This document shows positions 1 through 7,157 of a DNA stretch of 47,476 nucleotides, in pieces. Each line of letters begins with the position of its first letter. The stretch's first letter is position 1. Position numbers and translations under genes: made by a program. Location of the stretch: contig JAIBJO010000005.1 in the NCBI GenBank assembly GCA_020029615.1, forward strand, positions 1 to 47,476, written 5' to 3'. The notes under the pieces are model-generated. The model saw only the letters and a program-made list of their open reading frames with translations, searched no databases and was not told the DNA's origin. Source of the stretch: Actinomycetota bacterium (GTDB lineage: Bacteria; Actinomycetota; Thermoleophilia; Gaiellales; Gaiellaceae).

Positions 1-1146
1 CACGGGGGCCACGATGGCGCCGAGGCCGACCGAGCCGAGCCACAGCATCTGGATCACCCCGAACACGCGAGCGAGGATCTCGTCCGGAACGGCGCGTTGA
101 ACGAGCGTGAAGGCAGCGACGTCCACGAGCGAGTTGCCGACGCCGAGCAACGCGAACAGGATCAAGGCAGGCGCCAGCGACTGCCAGAGGCCGAGTACGA
201 CCAGAGGAAGACCCCAGAGAACGACGCCCAGCATGAACGCCGGGCTCAGGCGCCGGGCTCCCGTGAGCGAGAACGCGAACACGCCGCCGATGAGCGCGCC
301 GATCCCCATGGCCGAGTTGAGGTAGCCCACGCCTTGTGAACCGAGGTCGAGCAGCTCGATCGCCGAGGCGACGAGGTACACCTGCGCTGCTCCGGCGACG
401 AACGTCTGGGCCGTGAAGAGCCCGACGAGGACACGCAAAGTCGGCTCTCGGACGACAGTTCGGAAGCCGACGAGCGCCTCCGCGGCGATCGTGGATGCTT
501 CCAGCTCGCTCCTTCTCGCCGATTCGGGAGCGTCAATCCTGAGGACGAACCAAGCCGAGACGGCGACGAGGCCGGCCGTAACCGCGAAGACGGTCCCCGT
601 GCTCGTTGTGGCGAGCAGCAGTCCGGCCAGTGCCGGCCCGACAAAGATTGCGAGGCTCTCGACCGTGCTCGCCACCGCGTTCGCTGCGGTCAGCTCGGAG
701 GGTGAGCGTGCGAGCGCGGGTGTCAGCGCGGCCTGCGCCGACCGAAACGGGGTCATGGCGATGGACGCGGCGATCGCGAGCGCGTACACGACTGCGGCCG
801 GAGCGTCGAGGAACACGCAGACCGCCGCCGCGCCGATGAGGACCACCCGCAGGAGGTTCGTGACGAGCAGGACCCGCTCCCTGCGGTAGCGGTCTCCAAG
901 TAGGCCGGCAAACGGTGCGATCAAGGCGGCCGGGACGAGGCGGAGGAAGAGGATCAGGCCGACGGCGGCCTCGCCGCCGACGCCGTACGCGTAGACGGAG
1001 ACGGCGACGAGGTAGGCCCAGTTGCCGACCACCGATGCGGCCCAGGCGAGCTCGAGGCGTCGCAGGTTCGCGTTGCGAAAGACGCTGCCGAACGCGGCCA
1101 CCGAGTCTGCGATCCGCCTTCTCAGCACGTCCACGGGCGGGAGCAT
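1..1146 (-). CDS. MFS transporter (partial, C-terminus beyond the left edge)
   Basis: This reads as 382 codons from an ATG at 1146 with no stop before the window edge, so the C-terminus is missing. The protein begins MLPPVDVLRRRIADSVAAF, and the rest is a series of hydrophobic helices with MFS loop motifs such as FAGLLGDRYRRERVLL near residue 80. A second half resembling the first starts near residue 210. The arrangement is typical of DHA3-type drug or metabolite exporters of the inner membrane. It is divergent from the small acidic peptide gene, with starts about 115 bases apart, so the two may share a control region. The MFS assignment is firm; substrate and direction of transport cannot be read from the sequence. 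Confidence 0.8.
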   Translation of the reverse strand, partial: MLPPVDVLRRRIADSVAAFGSVFRNANLRRLELAWAASVVGNWAYLVAVSVYAYGVGGEAAVGLILFLRLVPAALIAPFAGLLGDRYRRERVLLVTNLLRVVLIGAAAVCVFLDAPAAVVYALAIAASIAMTPFRSAQAALTPALARSPSELTAANAVASTVESLAIFVGPALAGLLLATTSTGTVFAVTAGLVAVSAWFVLRIDAPESARRSELEASTIAAEALVGFRTVVREPTLRVLVGLFTAQTFVAGAAQVYLVASAIELLDLGSQGVGYLNSAMGIGALIGGVFAFSLTGARRLSPAFMLGVVLWGLPLVVLGLWQSLAPALILFALLGVGNSLVDVAAFTLVQRAVPDEILARVFGVIQMLWLGSVGLGAIVAPV

Positions 1147-1261
1147 CTCACTCGACCTTGCAGAAATGAAGGGGAGGCGGGAAGATTTCGGTCACACTGC
1201 CCGTCTAGTTGGTCGGACAGTTGATCTAACGTTTCAACGAACGGTGGGAAAGGAGTAGGAC

Positions 1262-1441
1262 ATGGCGGACGAGACCAGCACAGGCGAGGTCGACGTCGAG
1301 GCTCACGGGGTGCCGGATGGCAACACCGACGGCAACACCGACGCTCACGACGACGACACCGACGAGGTCGAGGGCCACGGCTTCCTGATGGGCAACATCG
1401 ACGGGAACACCGACGGCAACACGGACGGCAACACGGACTGA
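1262..1441 (+). CDS. Small acidic repeat peptide (59 aa), possible precursor peptide
   Basis: The ATG at 1262 follows a strong ribosome binding site (AAAGGAG at 1250-1256), and a strong hairpin follows the stop. Both support a real gene despite the small size. The peptide is very acidic and has no cysteine. It is an internal duplication: residues 11-27 hold DVEAHGV followed by two GNTD units, and residues 34-59 hold EVEGHGF followed by GNID and three GNTD units. DGNTDG fits the D-x-N-x-D-G pattern of calcium loops, and the Thr/Asp repeats also recall multicore precursor peptides. I see no modification enzyme next to it. A related xHG motif occurs in the peptidase encoded at 2140-3057. Function unknown. 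Confidence 0.75.
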   Translation: MADETSTGEVDVEAHGVPDGNTDGNTDAHDDDTDEVEGHGFLMGNIDGNTDGNTDGNTD

Positions 1442-1465
1442 CCCAAGTACCACCCGAAGATCTTC

Positions 1466-1495
1466 GGGCCCGGGCGGAAGGAACCGCCCGGGCCC
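1466..1495. terminator. Bidirectional hairpin terminator
   Basis: A perfect 12-bp stem (GGGCCCGGGCGG at 1466-1477 and its complement at 1484-1495) encloses a 6-base loop. It sits between two convergent genes: the small peptide stops at 1441 and the GAF gene ends at 1499. A 12-base palindrome, CGAAGATCTTCG, abuts it at 1455-1466. The T tract is short, so termination efficiency is inferred. Confidence 0.75.
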
Positions 1496-1498
1496 TTC

Positions 1499-2143
1499 TC
1501 ATGCGCGGAGCGTGTCCGTGAGCTCGCGCAGAAGGCGAAGCCCAGCGGCGCGCTTCGAGTCCTCGAGCCCGTCGACGACCGCCGCGAGGCGCGCCACGAT
1601 CTCGAGGTCGCCCTCGCCCTGCTCGAGAACGCTGTTGGCCGTTCGTGCCTTGAGCAGCAGGTCGACTGCGATCGAGGCCTGATTCGCGAACAGCCCGAGC
1701 AGCTCCATCTCCTGGAGACTGAAGAGGGATTGCTCTGGGCGGTCGAGCACCGACAGCACGCCAAGCGCTCTCTCCTCGTGCAGGAGTGGAGCAGCCATGA
1801 GGCCCTTCGGGACGTACCCCGTGTCCTCGGCGACGTCTTTCGCGAAGCGCGGATCCTGTTGCACGTCCTCGATGACCAGGGGCGTTCGCGTGGCGAGGAC
1901 CCAGCCGGAGATCCCCTTCCCCGCGGGAAAACGGGTTCCCAGGAGCGTGTCCTCGCCTTCCCCGACGACTGCCTCGAACACGAGCTCCTCGGTCTCCTCG
2001 TCGAGCAGGAGGATCGAGGAGGCTTTCGCCCCGAAGATCGACCGCGCGACCTCGACGATCGCGGCGAGCAGTGCTCGGAACGACTCCTCCGACCCGACGA
2101 CGCCCGCGGCGACGGCTGCTCGAAGGTCGGGCCTCTCGGTCAC
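1499..2143 (-). CDS. GAF domain protein
   Basis: This 214-aa protein is a single GAF domain, roughly residues 20-165 (ASSILLLDEETEELVFEAVVGEG, then FPAGKGISGWVLATRTPLVIEDVQQDPRF, then LMAAPLLHEERALGVLSVLD). A helical tail of about 45 residues follows. There is no kinase, HD or cyclase domain, so it is a stand-alone sensor of a small ligand or a protein-protein module in the cytoplasm. The GTG start at 2143 overlaps the stop of the S8 peptidase gene by 4 bases, so the two are translationally coupled. It is the last gene of the sigma factor operon. The family is sure; ligand and partner are unknown. Confidence 0.85.
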   Translation of the reverse strand: MTERPDLRAAVAAGVVGSEESFRALLAAIVEVARSIFGAKASSILLLDEETEELVFEAVVGEGEDTLLGTRFPAGKGISGWVLATRTPLVIEDVQQDPRFAKDVAEDTGYVPKGLMAAPLLHEERALGVLSVLDRPEQSLFSLQEMELLGLFANQASIAVDLLLKARTANSVLEQGEGDLEIVARLAAVVDGLEDSKRAAGLRLLRELTDTLRA

Positions 2144-3057
2144 TTCCCACCCCCTACGTTCGTCGCGGTCAGATAGAGCACGCTCTTGAGCTGGAACGGC
2201 GTCAGTTCAGGATGCTTCGCGAGGATCAAAGCGCAGATCGCGCTCAGATGCGGTGTGGCGAAGCTGTTTCCCGAGACCTTGAGCGAGCGGCCACCGAGCC
2301 AGGGGACCTCGACATTGACCCCGCGACCGAAGAACTCGACCGGCGGGCTCGGGTTGTAGAAGAAGGCGAGCGAGTCGTCCTCTTCGTGGCTCCCGACCGA
2401 AATGACCGACGAAAAGCGCCACGGATAGCTCTCGACTGGCATGTTGTGAGCCGAGGCCACGAGCACCGTGTTCTTGAAGTACGCGCTGTCCGCGAGCTCG
2501 TGCAGCACGCTCGCGAACGGCTTCTTCGTGGTCGACAGGCTCATGTTGATCACGTCGTACCCCTGCTCGACGGCATACCGGAGACCGCCCAACAGAACCG
2601 CGCCGCTGCCGGTGAAGTTCGAGCCGAGCACCCTCACACTCGAGATCGAGCAGTCGGGCGCGAGCGCTCTGACGATTCCGGCACACGCGGTTCCGTGGCC
2701 CGAGACGTCGCCCTCGGTGTCCTCTTCGGCGGCGACCTCGTCGCTCTCGCCGATCGAGATGACGACTGCGCTCTCGAGGCCGCCGACAAGCGGGTGACCC
2801 GCCTCGACCCCGGAGTCGAGGATGCAGACACGAGCTCCCTTGCCCGTCGAGCCTCCCAGTGCCCATTCGCGCGTGACGTGCTCGGGCCACTCGGACGGCA
2901 ACGAGATGCGGTCGACGGCGTCCTTCGGCAGGCTCCATGCCGGGAGAGCCGGCTGGCTTGCATCGAAGCCATGCCCTGCGACGTCGGTCACGGGAGCGGA
3001 CTCTACGGGCTCGGGCCTGAACGACGGCAGGGTGCGCAGCGAGAAGCTACGCACCAC
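2140..3057 (-). CDS. Subtilisin-like serine peptidase (S8), no signal peptide
   Basis: This 305-aa protein has the complete S8 catalytic set: Asp81 in CILDSGV, His121 in SGHGTACAG, Asn205 in the oxyanion position and Ser265 in GNSFATPH. About 65 residues precede the catalytic domain. They show no hydrophobic signal segment, so an intracellular enzyme is likely. That N-terminal stretch contains TDVAGHGF (residues 24-31), matching TDEVEGHGF in the small peptide encoded at 1262-1441. The GTG start at 3057 has no clear ribosome binding site and could be misplaced by a few codons. It lies between the 85-aa protein gene and the GAF gene, on the same strand as the sigma factor. Peptidase activity is well supported; the substrate is not known. 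Confidence 0.88.
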   Translation of the reverse strand: MVRSFSLRTLPSFRPEPVESAPVTDVAGHGFDASQPALPAWSLPKDAVDRISLPSEWPEHVTREWALGGSTGKGARVCILDSGVEAGHPLVGGLESAVVISIGESDEVAAEEDTEGDVSGHGTACAGIVRALAPDCSISSVRVLGSNFTGSGAVLLGGLRYAVEQGYDVINMSLSTTKKPFASVLHELADSAYFKNTVLVASAHNMPVESYPWRFSSVISVGSHEEDDSLAFFYNPSPPVEFFGRGVNVEVPWLGGRSLKVSGNSFATPHLSAICALILAKHPELTPFQLKSVLYLTATNVGGGK

Positions 3058-3124
3058 CGATCCATTGGACGGACGAGGTGCTTCAGAGCCTCGCCCCGCC
3101 GTTCGCTGTGCGGCCGGTTCGCGG

Positions 3125-3382
3125 CTAACGGTCGACGAGCCGCGCGCGGATCTCGGTGACGACGCGACCGTCAGGCTCGTACCCCTCCCGCGTGAGCGCC
3201 GACTCGAGATCGGCGATCAGCGCAGCACGGAAAGCGAGGTCAGCCTCGGCGCGCTCGACGATCGCGTCGATGGTGCGTCGGGCGAACGGCAGCTCTTTCG
3301 CGGCCTGCACCCAGGCTTCGGGGGCGGGGCGCAGCGTGCGGAGCAGCTCTCCAAGTCGCTCTTCGTCGTATGACGGCGTCAT
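3125..3382 (-). CDS. Hypothetical 85-aa helical protein in sigma factor operon
   Basis: The ATG at 3382 directly abuts the stop of the sigma factor gene (gap 0), which argues for coupled expression. The protein is charged, predicted mostly helical from its composition, and has no cysteine, no transmembrane segment and no zinc-binding HxxxCxxC. It is therefore not a standard zinc anti-sigma factor. It could be a small soluble regulator or adaptor of the sigma factor or of the peptidase that follows. I do not recognise the family. Confidence 0.7.
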   Translation of the reverse strand: MTPSYDEERLGELLRTLRPAPEAWVQAAKELPFARRTIDAIVERAEADLAFRAALIADLESALTREGYEPDGRVVTEIRARLVDR

Positions 3383-3943
3383 CTACTCCCTAGACCCCCC
3401 TGCGGCCTCGTTTCTTCCCTCGAGCTCGTCGCGGAGCTTCACGAGGCACCGGGCGATCCGGCTGGCGATCGTCCCTGCGGGGATGTCGAGCTCGTCCGAG
3501 ATCGTCCGGTAGCTCTGGTCCTGCGCGAAGAATCGATCGAGGATCTCCTGGCACGTCTCGGAGAGGCCGGCAACCGCCTCCCGTAGAGCGAACGCCTCCT
3601 CGATCTCTTCCATGTCCGCGCTCTCCTCGTCTACGAGCGAGTCGTCGGCGGTTTGCTCACGGCTCTGGCTCGAAACCGCGTCGAGGCAGCGTCTGCGGGT
3701 CAGCTGAGCGAGCCAGGGCTTGAGGGCCGAGTCGTCGCGAAGGGTCTCGAGCCGCGTGAAAGCTCGTGTGAAGACGTCCTGGAACACGTCCTCGGCGTCG
3801 TCGTCGCTGAGCCGGAACCCGCGGACGCAGATTGCGTACACGTACCGGGAGTAGCGCTCGACCAGCTCGTTCCAGGCGTCGGCGTCCCCGGTCCGGCAGC
3901 GCTGAACGAGCTTGGCGTCCGAGAGCGTGGACGGGCGGCTCAC
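3383..3943 (-). CDS. ECF-type RNA polymerase sigma factor
   Basis: This 186-aa protein has sigma region 2 at about residues 20-85 (DDDAEDVFQDVFTRAF) and region 4 at about residues 125-175 (a YRTISDELDIPAGTIASRI helix-turn-helix). Region 3 is absent, as in ECF (sigma-70 group IV) factors. It starts at GTG 3943, 10 bases after the folate cyclodeaminase gene and immediately before the 85-aa gene. No membrane anti-sigma factor is encoded nearby. The downstream peptidase and GAF genes suggest control by proteolysis or ligand sensing, but this is inference. Confidence 0.9.
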   Translation of the reverse strand: MSRPSTLSDAKLVQRCRTGDADAWNELVERYSRYVYAICVRGFRLSDDDAEDVFQDVFTRAFTRLETLRDDSALKPWLAQLTRRRCLDAVSSQSREQTADDSLVDEESADMEEIEEAFALREAVAGLSETCQEILDRFFAQDQSYRTISDELDIPAGTIASRIARCLVKLRDELEGRNEAAGGSRE

Positions 3944-3953
3944 CGGCGATCGC

Positions 3954-4577
3954 TCACAGGATCGGCGCGATCAGCCTGTCCGCCGCATCGCGAGCGGCCA
4001 GCGCGTTGGCACGGGCCCGCCTGAGTCGGGCGTCTCCGGGACGCACGCCGAGATTGACCTGGACCAGGTGCGCGGCTGCGCCGGCGCCACCCGCCGCGAG
4101 CGCAGCGGCAGCTGCTGCATCCGCGCGATAGGTGCCGTCGCCGCACTCTGCCGCGAGCGCCGCGAGCTCAGCTGCGTCCGCGCCCAGCTCGGCTATCTCG
4201 AGTGGTGCGGCGGCCGCGCGCTCGAGCTTCTGCTCCAGCTCGAAGTCTCGCCGGGCGTCGCCCGTGCCTTCGGACCGGGCGCGGTGGAGCGCTTCGAGGG
4301 CCTCCTCCCAGGCGTGCCCGTCGACGTGCGCCAGAGCCACGGCGCGGTCGCCGATGACATGTGCTTGCGCGACGACACCGGCGGCCTCCGCCCAGGAGTC
4401 GCGCGAGCAACGAGCGACCATGCCGATGAGGCTCGCAGAGAAAGCCACGCTCAGCGCCGCCGCAGATCCACCTCCCGGAGCACTTCCGTCAGCCGAAAGC
4501 CGCTCGAGAAGCTCTGCGAGGCTCAGGTCGAGATAGTCGTCTGTCGTCAGGACAGGGACGAGTCTACGACGGCCCAA
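3954..4577 (-). CDS. Cyclodeaminase/cyclohydrolase family protein (FchA/FTCD C-terminal type)
   Basis: The protein has 207 aa and the family signature SADGSAPGGGSAAALSVAF near its N-terminus, with alanine-rich helices after it. Members are formimino-THF cyclodeaminases or methenyl-THF cyclohydrolases of cytoplasmic C1-folate metabolism. That would suit the methyl-THF producing corrinoid operon elsewhere in this window. TTG at 4577 is the only conventional start in reach, so the N-terminus is uncertain. The sigma factor gene follows after 10 bases, so the operon may be transcribed from upstream of this gene. The family is firm; the precise reaction is not resolved. Confidence 0.8.
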   Translation of the reverse strand: MGRRRLVPVLTTDDYLDLSLAELLERLSADGSAPGGGSAAALSVAFSASLIGMVARCSRDSWAEAAGVVAQAHVIGDRAVALAHVDGHAWEEALEALHRARSEGTGDARRDFELEQKLERAAAAPLEIAELGADAAELAALAAECGDGTYRADAAAAAALAAGGAGAAAHLVQVNLGVRPGDARLRRARANALAARDAADRLIAPIL

Positions 4578-4618
4578 GAGCGCGTTCTAGAGGCGCTGTC
4601 TTCCTAGACTTGGGCTTG

Positions 4619-5548
4619 GTGCCTCTGTACCTGACCGAGTCCGACATCGCGACGCTCGTCACGCCGGTCGATGCGGTCGATGCGGTGGAGGCGTGCTTCC
4701 GGCGAATGGCAGCCGGCGAGGTCGAGATAGCGCCACGGCGCCGGCTCCGCTTGCCCGAGGGCTCGCTAGCGGACATGGCCGCGGCCGACAGCGGGCTTGG
4801 GCTCGCAGGCGGAAAGCTCTACGCGGCGACGCCGAACGGCGCGACGTTCGTCGTGTGCCTCTTCGACTCCGCGACCTCTGGGCTCGTGGCCGTGATCGAG
4901 GCCGATCGGCTCGGGCAACTGCGAACGGGCGCCGCGAGCGCAGTCGCGGCGCGCCATCTCGCGAAGAGCGACACGCGCACGCTCGGTGTGATCGGGTGTG
5001 GATATCAGGCGGAGACGCAGGTCGCCTGCATCCGTGCGGCGGTTCCGACAATCGAGCGCGTGGTCGCGTACTGCCGGACGCCAGAACGGCTGGCCGCGTT
5101 CTGCGAGCGCATCGGCGCCGAGCCGGGCGAGAGCCATCGGGACGCCGCTGCCCAGGACGTCGTCGTCACGATCACGAGCTCCAAGGACCCGGTGTTGCGC
5201 GGCGAATGGCTCTCTCCGGGAGCCCTCGTCATCGCCGCGGGCGCCAACCTCGCGAGCCGCCGCGAGCTGGACAACGCTGTCCTCGCGCGCGCGACGTTCG
5301 TGTGCTGCGATTGGCTGGAGCAGGCCAGGCTCGAGTCGGGTGATCTCATCGACCCGGTCGCGGCCGGCGTGCTCGACTGGCTCGAGGTCCACGAGCTCCA
5401 CGAGGTCGTCTCCGGAGAGCTCGCGGGCAGGCAGTCGGACGACGACCTCGTCCTGTTCAAGTCGAACGGGCTCGCTGCCTGGGACGTCGCGATCGGAGGT
5501 GTTGCGATGCGGCTCGCGCGTGAGAAGGGCGTGGGCACGGAGCTGTAG
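4619..5548 (+). CDS. Ornithine cyclodeaminase/mu-crystallin family protein
   Basis: The protein has about 309 aa from GTG 4619 (MPLYLTESDIATLVTP). In-frame TTGs at 4610 and 4616 are less likely starts. It shows the family's N-terminal substrate motif LAGGKLYAATPNG, the RTGAASAVAARHLA helix and the dinucleotide-binding GVIGCGYQAETQ. The C-terminal LFKSNGLAAWDVAIG is also characteristic. Family enzymes act on amino acids such as ornithine, alanine, lysine or imines with NAD(P); the exact substrate cannot be given. It is divergent from the cyclodeaminase-like gene. Confidence 0.85.
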   Translation: MPLYLTESDIATLVTPVDAVDAVEACFRRMAAGEVEIAPRRRLRLPEGSLADMAAADSGLGLAGGKLYAATPNGATFVVCLFDSATSGLVAVIEADRLGQLRTGAASAVAARHLAKSDTRTLGVIGCGYQAETQVACIRAAVPTIERVVAYCRTPERLAAFCERIGAEPGESHRDAAAQDVVVTITSSKDPVLRGEWLSPGALVIAAGANLASRRELDNAVLARATFVCCDWLEQARLESGDLIDPVAAGVLDWLEVHELHEVVSGELAGRQSDDDLVLFKSNGLAAWDVAIGGVAMRLAREKGVGTEL

Positions 5549-5566
5549 GGCGACACCTGCGTCGCC
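5549..5566 (+). terminator. Short hairpin after the ornithine cyclodeaminase gene
   Basis: GGCGAC and GTCGCC form a 6-bp stem with a 6-base loop immediately after the stop at 5548. The next gene is convergent. There is no T tract, so this is a weak call. Confidence 0.4.
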
Positions 5567-5587
5567 GGGGGCTAGGGCAAACCGCTC

Positions 5588-5830
5588 CTACGACGGCAGC
5601 GCGGCCTTCGTCGCCTCCAGCATGTCGCCCGAGATCGCCTCGATCATCTCCGGCCGATCGAGGAGGCGCCGCTGCTGCTCGGGTGTGAGGCGGTTCTGTA
5701 CGTACTTGTCCTTCAGGATCTCGTCGAGCGAGCGACCACCGTCGTGCTCGCGGATCACGTACCTCGCGACGTGCTCCTCCGCAGAGCTCCTCTGGAAGAG
5801 GAACGAGAACATGTTCTTGAACGACGACAC
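5588..5830 (-). CDS. Hypothetical 80-aa protein
   Basis: The protein starts at GTG 5830 (MSSFKNMFSFLFQRSSAEEH). It contains a helical charged segment ending in EHVARYVIREHDGGRSLDEILKDKYVQNRL, then a TPEQQRRLLDRPEMIEAISGDM tail. There are no cysteines and no membrane segment. It looks like a small conserved actinobacterial protein; I cannot name the family or a function. Its start lies only 24 bases from the start of the divergent gene at 5855. Confidence 0.7.
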   Translation of the reverse strand: MSSFKNMFSFLFQRSSAEEHVARYVIREHDGGRSLDEILKDKYVQNRLTPEQQRRLLDRPEMIEAISGDMLEATKAALPS

Positions 5831-5854
5831 GAGAATGCGATTGTATCCCGGTGC

Positions 5855-6196
5855 ATGAGGCGAAACTCACGCGAGGGCCGATACGCCGAGCGCGCGCTGA
5901 CGGGCGTGGACGACGTGGGCGAGGACGAGCGCATAGCGATCTGGATCGAGCGCCGCGCCGGCGCGGTTTGGGTCGTCGGCCGTGTCGTCAATCCGCAGCT
6001 ACGTGAGTCCGACGAGCCGCGGCCCGAGGACGTGATCTTCGAGGGCTACGAGCTGGAGGACGCTCTCGAGCGCGCCAACGAGGCGCTCGAGGACGACGTC
6101 AGCGTGCTCGAACGTGACGGACGCCCGGCGGACGCGCGCCCGTTCACTCGCAAGGAGGTGCTCCCTCTGCTCGAGCGCTGGTTCTTCAACAGGTGA
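5855..6196 (+). CDS. Hypothetical 113-aa protein
   Basis: I chose ATG 5855 (MRRNSREGRYAERALTGVDD) because the open frame upstream of it runs over the divergent gene. The protein is a compact alpha/beta domain: IAIWIERRAGAVWVVGRVV gives two strands, and YELEDALERANEALEDDVSVLE gives a helix. It ends in FTRKEVLPLLERWFFNR. It is unrecognised but codon use matches its neighbours. A TTGTAT hexamer ends 9 bases before the ATG, compatible with a leaderless transcript. Confidence 0.7.
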   Translation: MRRNSREGRYAERALTGVDDVGEDERIAIWIERRAGAVWVVGRVVNPQLRESDEPRPEDVIFEGYELEDALERANEALEDDVSVLERDGRPADARPFTRKEVLPLLERWFFNR

Positions 6197-6249
6197 ATCG
6201 ACGAAGTCGCTTCACCTGAAAGCGGACGGCGCAGGGGCTGGCGTCTTCT

Positions 6250-6273
6250 AGCGCGGAGGCGAGCCTCCGCGCT
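6250..6273. terminator. Hairpin between 5855-6196 gene and mqnD
   Basis: AGCGCGGAGGC and its complement form an 11-bp stem with a 2-base loop, flanked by CTAG on both sides. It fills most of the 95-base gap between the hypothetical gene and the GTG start of mqnD. It may act as a terminator or attenuator. Confidence 0.5.
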
Positions 6274-6291
6274 GCTAGCGTCCGCGCCCTC

Positions 6292-7119
6292 GTGCGGATC
6301 CGTGTCGGACACAGCCCGGACCCCGACGACGCGTTCATGTACTGGGCGCTGACGACTGACCTCGTCGACACGCGCGGGCATGAATTCGAGCAGGTTCTGG
6401 GTGACATCGAGACGCTGAACCAGTGGGCGCGTGCAGGTCGACTCGAGGTCACGGCGATCTCGCTCGCCGCGTACCCGTTCGTGCAGGAGGACTACGCACT
6501 GCTCCCGCATGGTGCGAGCATCGGCTCCGGCTACGGGCCCATCGTCGTCGCACGCGAGGCGCTCGCGCGCGAGGAGCTCGGCGACTTCGAGATCGTCGTG
6601 CCTGGGGCCATGACGACGTCGTTCCTCGCCCTGCGGCTCGTCCTCGGTGGCTTCCGCTTTCGCGAGCTTCCCTTCGACGAGATTCCCGAGGAGGTGGCCT
6701 CCGGCCGGGCGGATGCAGGGCTCCTTATCCACGAAGGGCAGCTCACCTTCAAGGACTTTGGGCTCGTGAAGGTGCTCGACCTCGGTGAGTGGTGGCTGCT
6801 CGAGACCGGCCTCCCGCTCCCGCTCGGCGTCACCGTCGCGCGGCGCGATCTCGGCGACGACGTCCTGCACGACGTTTCTCGGGTGTTACGCGATGCGATC
6901 CAGTGTGGCCTCGACCACCGCGCCGAGGCGCTCGAGTACGCGGTCGAGTTCGGTCGCGGGATCGACGCCGCGGTTGCGGACCGCTTCGTCTCGATGTACG
7001 TCAACGAGCTGACGCAGGACTATGGCGACGAGGGCCGGAAGGCTGTGACGGAGCTCCTGCGCCGCGGCGAGGCTCTGGGTGCGTTCCCTGCGCCGGTGCA
7101 GATCGACTTCGTCCCGTAG
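6292..7119 (+). CDS. mqnD: MqnD family 1,4-dihydroxy-6-naphthoate synthase
   Basis: The protein has 275 aa from GTG 6292. The N-terminal [14 protein letters not shown] is the hallmark of the MqnD/menaquinone biosynthesis family, a periplasmic-binding-protein fold used as a cytoplasmic enzyme. MqnD turns cyclic dehypoxanthinyl futalosine into 1,4-dihydroxy-6-naphthoate in the futalosine route to menaquinone. Further family segments are [36 protein letters not shown] and the [14 protein letters not shown] stretch. The length fits the family. No other mqn gene is in the window, so the pathway step is assigned by family only. Confidence 0.82.
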   Translation: MRIRVGHSPDPDDAFMYWALTTDLVDTRGHEFEQVLGDIETLNQWARAGRLEVTAISLAAYPFVQEDYALLPHGASIGSGYGPIVVAREALAREELGDFEIVVPGAMTTSFLALRLVLGGFRFRELPFDEIPEEVASGRADAGLLIHEGQLTFKDFGLVKVLDLGEWWLLETGLPLPLGVTVARRDLGDDVLHDVSRVLRDAIQCGLDHRAEALEYAVEFGRGIDAAVADRFVSMYVNELTQDYGDEGRKAVTELLRRGEALGAFPAPVQIDFVP

Positions 7120-7124
7120 GGCGC

Positions 7125-7144
7125 GGGCGCGGCAAGCCGCGCCC
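7125..7144. repeat. REP-like GC-rich hairpin before the thiolase gene
   Basis: GGGCGCGG, loop CAAG, CCGCGCCC forms a perfect 8-bp stem between the mqnD stop (7119) and the thiolase ATG (7158). It looks like a short extragenic palindromic element, but only one copy is seen in this window. It may separate expression of the two genes. Confidence 0.45.
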
Positions 7145-7157
7145 CTACACTCCGGCC

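Noticed and set aside
1262-1441. Calling the small peptide a graspetide or lanthipeptide precursor
   Set aside because: Thr/Asp repeats are suggestive, but no ATP-grasp ligase or lanthionine synthetase is encoded nearby, so the class cannot be claimed.
2071-3159. Plus-strand open frame of 362 codons opposite the S8 peptidase
   Set aside because: The minus strand carries the complete Asp/His/Ser triad; the plus frame has no recognisable domain.
5744-5854. Upstream extension of the 113-aa protein to 5744
   Set aside because: The extra 37 residues lie over the divergent gene and read like an antisense shadow; ATG 5855 gives a compact product.
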